Source of the DNA: Zunongwangia endophytica
GTDB taxonomy: Bacteria; Bacteroidota; Bacteroidia; Flavobacteriales; Flavobacteriaceae
Reading direction: 5' to 3'
NCBI RefSeq assembly: GCF_030409505.1
Contig: NZ_JAUFPZ010000002.1
Location: forward strand, 4,160,501-4,224,500
Length of the DNA stretch: 64,000 nucleotides
The translations under genes were made by a program, and so were the position numbers. Shown here piece by piece: positions 9,631-16,749 of this stretch. Each line of letters opens with the position of its first letter. Position 1 is the stretch's first letter. The notes under the pieces are model-generated. The model did not search any database, had not been told where the DNA came from, and saw only the letters and a list, made by a program, of their open reading frames with translations.

Positions 9631-10665
9631 ATGATTGCATACACAACAAACATAGAAAGTGTTATAATTGAAAACTTTTCAAATGCAAAAAAGTCAATAA
9701 CTATTATAGTTGCTTGGTTTACAAATTCTAAAATTATTGAATCACTTATCAGCATTAAAAACAAATCTAATATTGATATAGAAATTTTAGTTGATGATAA
9801 TCATATAAATCAAAAATATTTTTTCGAAAAACATCAAGAAAATTTACTAAACGCTGGAATTTTAATAAAAAAACAAAATATTAAAAAATTCAATCATAAT
9901 AAATTTTCAATAATTGACAAGAAAAAAATTATTACTGGTTCATACAATTATTCAGTTAAAGCAAACAAAAATCTAGAAAATATCGTTGTTTTTAAAAATA
10001 AAAACATAGCATCTTATTATCTCAGAATTTTTAAGTTTTTAACAAAAGAAAAATATATTGATGAAAATGTAGAGTTATTATTTGAAGATATTGAATTTGC
10101 AAACAAATTAATATCAACATATTATCCTTTTAACCGAATACTATTTAATAAATTAAAAGATAAAATTAAAATAGGAGAATGTTATACATACCCAAATGGA
10201 TTATATGACGAAATCCATTATGAACCAGGACTTATCTTTAATCAAAAATACACGTTGCATAAAGAATTAGTGAAGACAATTAAAAAGAGAAATAAAGGAG
10301 AATTATCATTTGAAGATATGGATTCCCCTTTCAATCAAGAATTTAATTTACCGATTGACAAGGAGTTAATTAAAAGCCATATCATAACAGAAATTAGTGA
10401 CTTTAATCATTCAACTCTTCAAGAAACTGCACACTATGACAAATCAGAAATTGATTACGAACAATTTGGAAAGGATTACGAGGAATTAGAAATTGCAGTT
10501 GACAGATATTATACCAGAAAGTTTAAAAAAACATTCAGTAAGAAAAAATTAAAAGCTATTTTAAACAAAGAAATTGATATTATTAAAGAAAACTATATTT
10601 GGATTAATAATTTCGAACCATTCCTAAACGACAATATTGTTTTGGAAATTTATAAAAAACTGTAG
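9631..10665 (+). CDS. Phospholipase D-like (PLDc) domain protein, cassette 1
   Basis: A 344-residue protein with one PLD-like domain in the first 130 residues: IIVAWFTN, then the HxK motif HNKFSIIDKKKIITGSYN (about residues 89-106). PLDc_2-type proteins are nucleases or phosphodiesterases, often with defence or DNA-processing roles; one HKD motif implies a dimer. The C-terminal 200 residues are Lys/Glu-rich and unrecognised. I chose ATG 9631 over an earlier TTG at 9598, because the earlier start would run through the cassette boundary. Its stop codon (10663-10665) lies inside the closing box TGTAGGTAAC. Its AT content is markedly higher than that of the recombinase, consistent with a foreign cassette. 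Confidence 0.75.
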   Translation: MIAYTTNIESVIIENFSNAKKSITIIVAWFTNSKIIESLISIKNKSNIDIEILVDDNHINQKYFFEKHQENLLNAGILIKKQNIKKFNHNKFSIIDKKKIITGSYNYSVKANKNLENIVVFKNKNIASYYLRIFKFLTKEKYIDENVELLFEDIEFANKLISTYYPFNRILFNKLKDKIKIGECYTYPNGLYDEIHYEPGLIFNQKYTLHKELVKTIKKRNKGELSFEDMDSPFNQEFNLPIDKELIKSHIITEISDFNHSTLQETAHYDKSEIDYEQFGKDYEELEIAVDRYYTRKFKKTFSKKKLKAILNKEIDIIKENYIWINNFEPFLNDNIVLEIYKKL

Positions 10666-10674
10666 GTAACACCG
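10661..10674 (+). other. Left part of attC-like site of cassette 1 (R'' box), split by IS1182
   Basis: TGTAGGTAAC (10661-10670) is the exact reverse complement of the cassette-opening box GTTACCTACA at 9616. It continues ACCG, then the IS1182 element starts. Removing the element and one ACACCG copy gives GTAACACCGTGTATA, which matches AACACCGTATATA in the intact second site. Confidence 0.7.
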
Positions 10675-12340
10675 GTAACCGTTGCACAAGCCAATAATTT
10701 CAAAAAATCCTGATTTAAATAAGCCGCTTTAAGCGGTTTTATTGTTTAAAGTTGGTAGCCTATACTCCAAAAATTGGAGTGCTTAGAAGGCTACTTTTTA
10801 GTGCTCCTACAAGGTTTTGATAATAAATGGACTGGGCAAGCTGGGCTGCCCCAGTTTTTATACGTTTACCCGAATATTTGAGGTACTTCTTCAGGTTATA
10901 GGCAATGGCAGCCAGGTGCATGCACTTATTGGCCTGTTTGATCCCAATTGTGTGAATCTTCCGAAGTCCTAGATGTTCTTTCAAAATACCAAAGACAGGT
11001 TCTACCGTGCTCTGGCGCTTACCTTTCATATAACGGCCAAGCCTGCTGTTTACTCGTTGGTTGTTGCGTTCATATTCTTCACGGTAGGCGGTAATGTTGA
11101 TCCGCTTCTCATGGCTCTTGCCAATACAAGCCGCTTTGATGGGGCAGCCCTTACAATCACTGCGTTTGGTAAAATAGTTATCCTTAAGCGTACCTTTCTC
11201 CAACTTCTGTTTCCGGAAGGTTACTTTCTTGCCCTTTGGGCACAACCAGTAGTTCCCTTCTTTTACATACTTGAAGCCTTCAGGGCCACCTTTATACGTA
11301 CCATGGGCAGGAATGTAACTTTTGATCCCTTTACCTTCCAGGTAATGGTAGTTCTCCCCGCTGCTATAACCAGCATCGGCCAACAGATGTTTCCAAATCA
11401 AGCCTTCCCGACGTAAGCGGCGGTTTAAACGCATGGTGGTATCCTGTAAATATTGATTGTCTTTCTTATCGGCATGATATCCATGGATATCAGTGATCAC
11501 ATGGAAACCGGTATCCACTGCCATATTGCAGAGATAATTCAGTTTCCTGGCCTTGCCGGGCTTTACGCTGATACGGGCATCAGGATCTGTAGGACTGTAG
11601 TGTGTTTTATTACTAGTATAGCGGCTTCCCTTATTTTTAGCCCCGGGACGCATATCCTGGTCCTGGCTCCACTTTTTGTTTCGGCTCTCAATATCCTGAA
11701 GTTCCTTTGGACTGGCGCTGATCTGTTGTTGCTGCTTTGGGGCTTTATTGATCTTGGCTTTGCGGTCACGCTGGCTTTGTACCCGTAACTTAGCAAGATG
11801 ATTCGCCAGTTCTTCGGCCGGAACTTTAATCTCCAGGCTATCCATGGAGGCGTTGGCTTTTATCGGAGCTGAGTCTATCGCCTGGGTATGTCCCTTGACC
11901 AGTCCCGATTCGATACAAAGCTGCAACACTTTGGTAAAGACTTCTTCAAAGATATCATCCGGAAATAACTGCCGGGTACGGCTTAGGGTACTATGCCAAG
12001 GAAGTTCTTCATCCACATCATAGCCCAGAAAATAGAGGATATCCAAACGCATTGAAGCATGAGTTATAACACCGCGGTCGGTAATCATATTTTCCAAATA
12101 GCCGACCAAACAAAGTTTAAAAAATACCACCGGGTCAATACTTTTTTGACCGCTGGTACCGTAAAACTTTTGGGTAAGTCTATAGAGAAAATCTAGAGAT
12201 AGCGCGTCTTTTAAACGCCTGTAAAAATTCTCTTCGGGGATCCGGTCACTTAACCGAAAGGAGGTGAAGAGTTTTTCCTGATAATTCTTTTTGCCCTGCA
12301 TGCAGTAAATTAGCTCTTTTTACTAACTTGTGCAACAGAC
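10675..12340 (-). mobile_element. IS1182-family insertion sequence inside an attC-like site
   Basis: The ends are related inverted repeats: GTAACCGTTGCACAAG on the left (10675-10690) and, reading inward from the right, GTCTGTTGCACAAG (12340-12327). The element is flanked on both sides by ACACCG (10669-10674 and 12341-12346), which I read as a 6-bp target duplication. A CCGCTTTAAGCGG hairpin with a T-tract at about 10723-10740 is inside the left end. One transposase gene fills the element. Exact termini need comparison with other copies. Confidence 0.7.
10760..12301 (-). CDS. IS1182-family transposase
   Basis: A full-length 513-residue DDE transposase. It shows the IS1182 layout: an N-terminal InsH/DUF772-like domain (DPVVFFKLCLVGYLENMI, about 56-73), a central low-complexity basic linker with QQQQ (about 185-205), the catalytic acidic residues in IDSAPIKA and LLADAGYSSG, and the C-terminal DDE_Tnp_1_6-like part with a four-cysteine cluster (CPKGKK ... 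CKGCPIKAAC, about 360-392) and TVEPVFGILKEHLGLRK carrying the last catalytic Glu. It appears intact and could be active. It reads against the cassette genes. Confidence 0.93.
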   Translation of the reverse strand: MQGKKNYQEKLFTSFRLSDRIPEENFYRRLKDALSLDFLYRLTQKFYGTSGQKSIDPVVFFKLCLVGYLENMITDRGVITHASMRLDILYFLGYDVDEELPWHSTLSRTRQLFPDDIFEEVFTKVLQLCIESGLVKGHTQAIDSAPIKANASMDSLEIKVPAEELANHLAKLRVQSQRDRKAKINKAPKQQQQISASPKELQDIESRNKKWSQDQDMRPGAKNKGSRYTSNKTHYSPTDPDARISVKPGKARKLNYLCNMAVDTGFHVITDIHGYHADKKDNQYLQDTTMRLNRRLRREGLIWKHLLADAGYSSGENYHYLEGKGIKSYIPAHGTYKGGPEGFKYVKEGNYWLCPKGKKVTFRKQKLEKGTLKDNYFTKRSDCKGCPIKAACIGKSHEKRINITAYREEYERNNQRVNSRLGRYMKGKRQSTVEPVFGILKEHLGLRKIHTIGIKQANKCMHLAAIAYNLKKYLKYSGKRIKTGAAQLAQSIYYQNLVGALKSSLLSTPIFGV

Positions 12341-12469
12341 ACACCGTGTATAATTAATGGCTGGTTCTCGCCTACTTACGAAAATCCTCGCGGATTTTCT
12401 ATTCGGTTTTTATTTGTTAAATTAGATGCTTAAACACGCCACTAATCATACACAAACACGTTGTAAGTA
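12341..12469 (+). other. Right part of attC-like site of cassette 1
   Basis: The 5' arm ACACCGTGTAT-A-ATTAATGGC (12341-12360) pairs with the 3' arm GCCACTAAT-C-ATACAC (12438-12453), followed by AAACAC and the crossover box GTTGTAAGTA (12460-12469). One unpaired base in each arm lies at the same place as in the second site. The loop contains a perfect inner hairpin, GAAAATCC-TCGC-GGATTTTC (12380-12399). The crossover by analogy is G12460/T12461, giving the start of cassette 2. Confidence 0.65.
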
Positions 12470-12492
12470 ATGCCGAAAAACCCAGAAACCGA

Positions 12493-13287
12493 ATGAAAAA
12501 GACAATATTTGAAATTACCAAAATGGACTGTCCTTCAGAGGAAAATCTAATCCGAATGAAATTAGATGGAATTTCAAGCATTGCGAATTTGGAGTTTGAT
12601 ATTCCGAATCGAAAATTGACCGTTTTTCACAGCGGAGAAATTGACCAAATCGAAAAGTCAGTTATCGAACTAAATTTAGGTGGAAAGAAAATCTCGACTA
12701 AACAAACCGACCAAACGGAATTTAAAGAAAACAAAAACCAAAAAAAGCTACTTTGGTCTGTACTCGTTATAAATTTTGCGTTTTTTATAATCGAAATGAC
12801 AACAGGAATTATCTCAAAATCTATGGGACTTGTTGCCGATAGTTTAGATATGCTTGCGGACAGTTTTGTTTACGGAATTAGTTTGTTTGCGGTTGGCGGA
12901 ACAGTAATAAAGAAAAAACGGATTGCCAAACTTGCTGGATATTTTCAAATAATACTTGCGATTATTGGATTTGTAGAAGTTTTAAGAAGATTTTTCGGAG
13001 ACGAGAAACTTCCCGATTTTTCGACAATGATTATCGTTTCGATTTTCGCACTTATCGCAAACGGAATTTGTCTTTATATTTTGCAAAAGTCAAAAAGTAA
13101 AGAAGAAGCACATATGAAAGCGAGTATGATTTTCACCTCGAATGACGTGATTATAAATTTAGGAGTAATAATTGCAGGAATTTTAGTGCATTATTTGAGT
13201 TCTAATAAACCTGATTTGATTATTGGAACAATCGTTTTTATATTGGTAATTCAAGGAGCGTTTAGGATTTTGAAATTAAGTAAGTGA
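12493..13287 (+). CDS. HMA-domain cation diffusion facilitator (heavy-metal exporter), cassette 2
   Basis: A 264-residue fusion of a heavy-metal-associated-like domain (residues 1-65; TKMDCPSEENLIRMKL replaces the usual CxxC with a single Cys) with a CDF-type transmembrane part of about six helices starting at residue 78 (LLWSVLVINFAFFIIEM). The CDF metal site is recognisable as SLDMLADSFVYG (D-x3-D, with Ser/Tyr variation). It presumably exports Zn, Cd, Co or a related cation. It begins 24 bases after the cassette edge and ends 14 bases before the closing box, so it fits one cassette with no room for its own terminator. Confidence 0.8.
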   Translation: MKKTIFEITKMDCPSEENLIRMKLDGISSIANLEFDIPNRKLTVFHSGEIDQIEKSVIELNLGGKKISTKQTDQTEFKENKNQKKLLWSVLVINFAFFIIEMTTGIISKSMGLVADSLDMLADSFVYGISLFAVGGTVIKKKRIAKLAGYFQIILAIIGFVEVLRRFFGDEKLPDFSTMIIVSIFALIANGICLYILQKSKSKEEAHMKASMIFTSNDVIINLGVIIAGILVHYLSSNKPDLIIGTIVFILVIQGAFRILKLSK

Positions 13288-13300
13288 ATGAAAAAAGCAC

Positions 13301-13502
13301 TACTTACAACACCGTATATAGCTCATAGCTGGGCAGTTGCTTAATCGAAGTTTAGGCATATTTGCGAAGTCCGCCAAATTTTTTAATTTGACTTATTGAG
13401 AAAAAAAGGTAATAAGAAAATTAAAAAATCCGGCTAGTGCTTAACCGAAAAAAATATTGATAATTTGCACGCTACGAGCCATATACAAGACCGTTAGCCA
13501 GC
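13301..13502 (+). other. attC-like site between cassettes 2 and 3 (intact)
   Basis: The site opens with TACTTACAAC (13301-13310), the exact reverse complement of the box that opens cassette 2 (12460-12469). The 5' arm CCGTATAT-A-GCTCATAGC pairs with the 3' arm GCTACGAGC-C-ATATAC (13471-13486), then AAGACC, then the next box GTTAGCCAGC (13493-13502). A second long stem lies inside the loop: ATTTTTTAATTT and AAATTAAAAAAT with GCC/GGC clamps (about 13373-13435). The whole can fold as one cruciform or single-stranded hairpin of about 200 nt, as attC sites do. Confidence 0.75.
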
Positions 13503-13511
13503 ATTAATATC

Positions 13512-14075
13512 GTGAGACAACTAAAAATAGAAAATTTAAAAAGGGAAATTGAGAATTTCAAAGTTGATGAAGAAAATTCCTATTTAAATAGCTACCAAGA
13601 ATTCATCCAGTATTTCAGTAAAATACCAAAAATCGAAAAACATCATTTGATAATTTCAAGTCATTTCGTTTATGGGTGGATGCCAACAATTTTAAAATTA
13701 AAACTGAACAATTTAGAAGAAGTACTTCAAATTCTAAACAAAGCCAAAACAGACAAAATTTTAAATTATAAAGAACTTGAAAAATTGAGAATTTCAATTA
13801 ATAATTCTTTGGTAGGATCATCAAAACTGCTTCATTTCATAAATCCAGAAATTTATCCAATTTGGGATAGCAAAATTTTCAAATATTGGTCCGGAAATAA
13901 AACAACATACGGAATTCAAAAACCTGAAAATTATTTAGAATTTACCAACCAGGTTAAGAAAACTATTCAACACAAAGAATTTGCTAAAATTCATAACAAG
14001 ATCAATGAATTACTCAAGTATGACGTAAGTTCTGTACGTGCTTTAGAATTATTAATATTTCAATCTTATAAATAG
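13512..14075 (+). CDS. Hypothetical protein, first gene of cassette 3
   Basis: A 187-residue soluble protein with a GTG start at 13512, 18 bases after the cassette edge; no better in-frame ATG exists before residue 58. I do not recognise the family. The middle (SSKLLHFINPEIYPIWDSKIFKYW, read in two parts) resembles the heme-less, helix-rich core of small abortive-infection or toxin-like proteins only vaguely, so I assign no function. It is followed after 6 bases by a second small gene, so cassette 3 carries a two-gene unit. Confidence 0.65.
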   Translation: MRQLKIENLKREIENFKVDEENSYLNSYQEFIQYFSKIPKIEKHHLIISSHFVYGWMPTILKLKLNNLEEVLQILNKAKTDKILNYKELEKLRISINNSLVGSSKLLHFINPEIYPIWDSKIFKYWSGNKTTYGIQKPENYLEFTNQVKKTIQHKEFAKIHNKINELLKYDVSSVRALELLIFQSYK

Positions 14076-14081
14076 ATTAAA

Positions 14082-14381
14082 ATGAATAAAAGCAAAGTAA
14101 TCGACCTCAATATCAAAAAGGACTACAATAGAAAATTGGATAAAATTGTAGAAAAATTAGAAGATATTGACAAGGTGATTTTCGGATCTATGATTGAACT
14201 TTCAACTTCTGATAAATGGAAAGATTGGTCAGAAAAACAGAAAGAAGGAACTGTTTTTGAATTTAATGAGACAATGTTCGAAAACTGCCCGGATATTAAT
14301 GTTGCAAAACTACTTGATTTGAGAAGAAAATTAGATTCCACAATTCTTGAATTAACGCAGGCTAACAAAGAACTAAGCTAA
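14082..14381 (+). CDS. Hypothetical small protein, second gene of cassette 3
   Basis: A 99-residue charged, mostly helical protein (MNKSKVIDLNIKKDYNRKL at the start; heptad-like LRRKLDSTILEL near the end). No family recognised. It lies 6 bases after the preceding gene and is probably co-translated with it. The last codons overlap GCAGGCTAAC (14357-14366), a 9/10 match to the reverse complement of the box that opens this cassette, so the final residues KELS may be supplied by the inserted IS110 rather than the original gene. Confidence 0.6.
   Translation: MNKSKVIDLNIKKDYNRKLDKIVEKLEDIDKVIFGSMIELSTSDKWKDWSEKQKEGTVFEFNETMFENCPDINVAKLLDLRRKLDSTILELTQANKELS
14357..14366 (+). other. Candidate closing box of cassette 3
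   Basis: GCAGGCTAAC matches 9 of 10 bases of GCTGGCTAAC, the reverse complement of the opening box GTTAGCCAGC at 13493. A second GCTAAC occurs at 14377-14382, so the exact position is uncertain. The expected ACCGTATAT arm does not follow; the IS110 element does. Confidence 0.45.
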
Positions 14382-14393
14382 CTTCCAAGCATT

Positions 14394-15383
14394 TTATCCC
14401 AATTTTGATACATAATTTTCATCATACGGTAAACCCGATTTTGCCACTGCAAAAGCCTGTTTTAGCAGTTTATTGCATACGGTAATTAGCGCGAGCTTCT
14501 TACTTTTTCCTTTTGCTATTATTCTCTCGTAGATATCCCTGCAGGCCTTATTATGTTTACAGGCAGTAAAGCTGCACATGAACAGTAGGTTTCTAAGCTT
14601 TGGATTACCCATTTTACTGATTCTACTTTTGCCCCGCACAGTGGATCCTGATTGACGAATAATTGGAGTAATTCCAGCATAGCTACATAACTGGTTCCCA
14701 TTCTCAAAATTGGTAAAACCATTAGTTAATACTAATAACATAATACCTGTTTTGTTGCCTATTCCTGGAATACTTCTTAGAAGTGTAAGCTGCTTTTGTT
14801 GCTCATCTTTAACAATCTCACTTAATCGATTCTCAAGAGTTAATAGTTCCTTTTGTAGCACTTTAAGTGATCTTTTTAAGGAATGATAAACGACTTTTGA
14901 TGGTTTGCCTAGTACCTTTTCTCCATGAAGCTTATTCTTTAGTGCTGTACTCTGCTTAGTATAAATATCTATTAAACGAAGTAACTGAAGGGCTTCCGCC
15001 TGGCTATTGTCTCTTCCCATGTACAAAGGTACCTCATTGATACATGCATATTCGCATATCGCTTTGGCATCGGACTTATCCGTTTTCACTTTAGAGAGCT
15101 TCATCTGGATAAAACGCTTTACTGATAAAGGATTTACTACTGAGACTTTTATTCCTTGCTCATAAAGAAACTGTGCTAGTCTATAGTGATAATACCCTGT
15201 AGCTTCCATGACCACCAAGTCTTCTTTAATTAGAATCTTTAAAAAGCCTTTAAAACCAGAGCCAGTATTTTCATACTGAAAATACTTCCCTTTTGAGTTG
15301 GCCACATCAAATACTCCTTTACTGATGTCTACACCATAAATTTCATTATTTTTATTCATAGAAAAATGATTGAGAAAGGACAC
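14394..15383 (-). CDS. IS110-family transposase (DEDD recombinase)
   Basis: A 329-residue full-length IS110-type recombinase. The N-terminal RuvC-like domain has YGVDISKGVFDV (Asp of the DEDD set), VMEATGYYHY (Glu) and KTDKSDAKAICEYA (two Asp). The C-terminal transposase_20 domain has RSIPGIGNKTGIML, with SYAGITPIIRQSGS and the catalytic serine region. These enzymes use a bridge RNA from the element's non-coding end to choose the target. It looks intact. Confidence 0.95.
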   Translation of the reverse strand: MSFLNHFSMNKNNEIYGVDISKGVFDVANSKGKYFQYENTGSGFKGFLKILIKEDLVVMEATGYYHYRLAQFLYEQGIKVSVVNPLSVKRFIQMKLSKVKTDKSDAKAICEYACINEVPLYMGRDNSQAEALQLLRLIDIYTKQSTALKNKLHGEKVLGKPSKVVYHSLKRSLKVLQKELLTLENRLSEIVKDEQQKQLTLLRSIPGIGNKTGIMLLVLTNGFTNFENGNQLCSYAGITPIIRQSGSTVRGKSRISKMGNPKLRNLLFMCSFTACKHNKACRDIYERIIAKGKSKKLALITVCNKLLKQAFAVAKSGLPYDENYVSKLG

Positions 15384-15566
15384 CTACTTTGGTTTTCATC
15401 GACTTAAAAACGAGATCCAGGTCTCATAGAACTAAACGAAATTAAAGTAGAAAAGAGACGGGATTATCAATGTTGACGGAATCTCAAGTTCCCACGCGTA
15501 TTATAACCTTACTCCTCTCTTTTGTTCTTTCATATTAACGGATAAAAGTTAAGAAATCAAACTTAA
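15384..15566 (-). ncRNA. Non-coding IS110 end, probable bridge-RNA region
   Basis: In IS110 elements the non-coding stretch upstream of the recombinase encodes a structured bridge RNA whose loops pair with target and donor. This 180-base stretch has no ORF and contains paired words such as CGAGATCCAGGTCTCATAG and GACGGAATCTCAAGTTCCC. The assignment rests on family knowledge and position, not on a folded model. Confidence 0.4.
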
Positions 15567-15677
15567 GACGTATATCGCAAATAGGCGGTAAAATTCTAAA
15601 GAAAATATTTAACTTGATCAACAAATAAAATCGTTAAGCCGACAAATTCGCGTCCCCTACTCCGCCAACTTGCGTTA
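15567..15677 (+). other. Remnant of third attC-like site
   Basis: The 5' arm GACGTATAT-CGCAAATAGGCGG (15567-15588) pairs through its second half with CCGCCAACTTGCG (15662-15674), two mismatches in 13. The matching ATATAC tail expected next in the 3' arm is missing: three bases (TTA) later an intron-like sequence begins. So one site appears split by IS110 on its left arm and by a group II intron on its right arm. Confidence 0.45.
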
Positions 15678-15989
15678 GTGTGCCGAGCAAACAATGACCG
15701 GCAATAAATAGTCATTGTGAACTATAATTAAGATGGTAGAATCGACCTACCGGTGTCGTCTTATAGGAGAAGGCATCAAACCACCCAAAGATGCTTTGGT
15801 AAAGAGCCAAGGTATTGAGCGTTTAGGAAACGGCCAGTCAAGAATTGGTCAGGTATGATTAAGAGAGATGAACAAAAGTGAACCCCTTCTGAGGTGTCGA
15901 GAAGTTGCTACATCCTGTCAAAAGCCACGAAGTATCGCACGGGGTTAAAGAGTATAGCAGTTACCTATTTATTGGCTATACGTATCCAC
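15678..15989 (+). ncRNA. 5' fragment of a group II intron
   Basis: It begins GTGTGCCGAGC, which fits the GUGYG start of group II introns. It goes on with domain-I-like text: GGTAGAATCGACCTACC hairpin, AACGGCCAGTCAAGAATTGG, then AAGTGAACCCC ... GAGGTGTCGAGAAG and CATCCTGTCAAAAGCCACGAA. No reverse transcriptase gene or domain V follows, because the IS66 element begins at about 15990. It is therefore a truncated relic. The upstream exon ends in the attC-like stem, which is the insertion habit of group IIC introns. I recognise it from sequence style; a covariance model would settle it. Confidence 0.6.
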
Positions 15990-16054
15990 CCCACCAACTG
16001 CATCTTGATTAGTTAACTTTCTACCGATAGCTTTGCTCTAAAATAATATTTATT

Positions 16055-16333
16055 ATGAGCAAACAGGGAGAAATGTACACTTTAGTTAATGACTATCGTA
16101 ATAGCGGTCTTTCGGCAAAAGCTTTTAGCAAAGAAAAAGGAATCAGTCCTTCCACCTTTTGTTACTGGATCCGCAAAAAGAAAGATGAAGATCGGCCCGG
16201 GGGATTTGTAGAAGTTACCAAGGGATTAAAGTCGTCATCGGGTGAGCTGGAACTTATTTATCCCAACGGGGTCAAACTCCAAATGAATGCTGCGGACCTG
16301 GGACTTATTGCCCGGTTAGTTAAGTTGTATTAA
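16055..16333 (+). CDS. tnpA: IS66 accessory protein TnpA
   Basis: A 92-residue helix-turn-helix protein typical of IS66 TnpA: YTLVNDYRNSGLSAKAFSK and SPSTFCYWIRKKKDE (about residues 7-48). It provides DNA binding needed for IS66 transposition. Its stop overlaps the start of the next gene (ATG at 16333), giving translational coupling. Confidence 0.9.
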   Translation: MSKQGEMYTLVNDYRNSGLSAKAFSKEKGISPSTFCYWIRKKKDEDRPGGFVEVTKGLKSSSGELELIYPNGVKLQMNAADLGLIARLVKLY

Positions 16334-16674
16334 TGTTCTCCTTAGGTTCCTCCCATAATTATCACTTTTATCGTAAGTCTTGTGATATGCGAAAATCATT
16401 TAATGGCTTGAGCGGGCTGGTGAGAAATGAGCTCAACCGGAAGCCTACCAGCGGTGATGTGTTCGTTTTTCTTAACCGTAACCGCACCCATCTCAAGCTG
16501 CTTCACTGGGAGCGGGGCGGCTTTGTTTTATACTACAAACGTCTGGAGCGCGGAAGCTTTACTCCGCCTGTAATTAAAGAAGATCAGACCAGTTTTACCT
16601 GGCCGCAATTGGTACTGATGATAGAGGGTATTACGGTTGAAAAAAGTGTTCAGAAACTGCGCTACTCCCACTAG
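16333..16674 (+). CDS. tnpB: IS66 Orf2-like protein TnpB
   Basis: A 113-residue IS66 Orf2 protein with the family signature DMRKSFNGLSGLVRNEL, then GDVFVFLNRNRTHLKLLHWERGGFVLYYKRLE. This protein is required for transposition of IS66 elements by a mechanism that is not fully understood, and is unrelated to the RNA-guided nuclease of the same name. It begins at the overlapping stop of TnpA. Confidence 0.93.
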   Translation: MFSLGSSHNYHFYRKSCDMRKSFNGLSGLVRNELNRKPTSGDVFVFLNRNRTHLKLLHWERGGFVLYYKRLERGSFTPPVIKEDQTSFTWPQLVLMIEGITVEKSVQKLRYSH

Positions 16675-16749
16675 AAAATAATCGTGTTTTATTAGTAAAA
16701 ACAGGGGTTCACGGTAGGTTTAACAGGTCTGTTTTTGTATCTTTAACCC

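Larger units (their letters stand above)
14367..15566 (-). mobile_element. IS110-family insertion sequence in a third attC-like site (approximate ends)
   Basis: The element contains one DEDD transposase on the minus strand, a very short 3' non-coding end on the left and about 180 bases of non-coding DNA upstream of the transposase. There are no terminal inverted repeats, as expected for this family. The edges are inferred: on the left a cassette closing box ending in AAC, on the right GACGTATATCGC, which resembles the CCGTATATAGC arm of the intact site. Boundaries could be off by tens of bases. Confidence 0.6.

Noticed and set aside
10973..11788. Plus-strand reading frames inside the IS1182 transposase
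   Set aside because: They are opposite-strand shadows with no domain or plausible start, fully covered by an intact transposase gene.
13301..13502. Hairpin between cassettes as a plain rho-independent terminator
   Set aside because: It is about 200 nt long, has conserved bulged arms shared with another site, no terminal T-tract, and its outer boxes match the opposite end of the cassette rather than each other.
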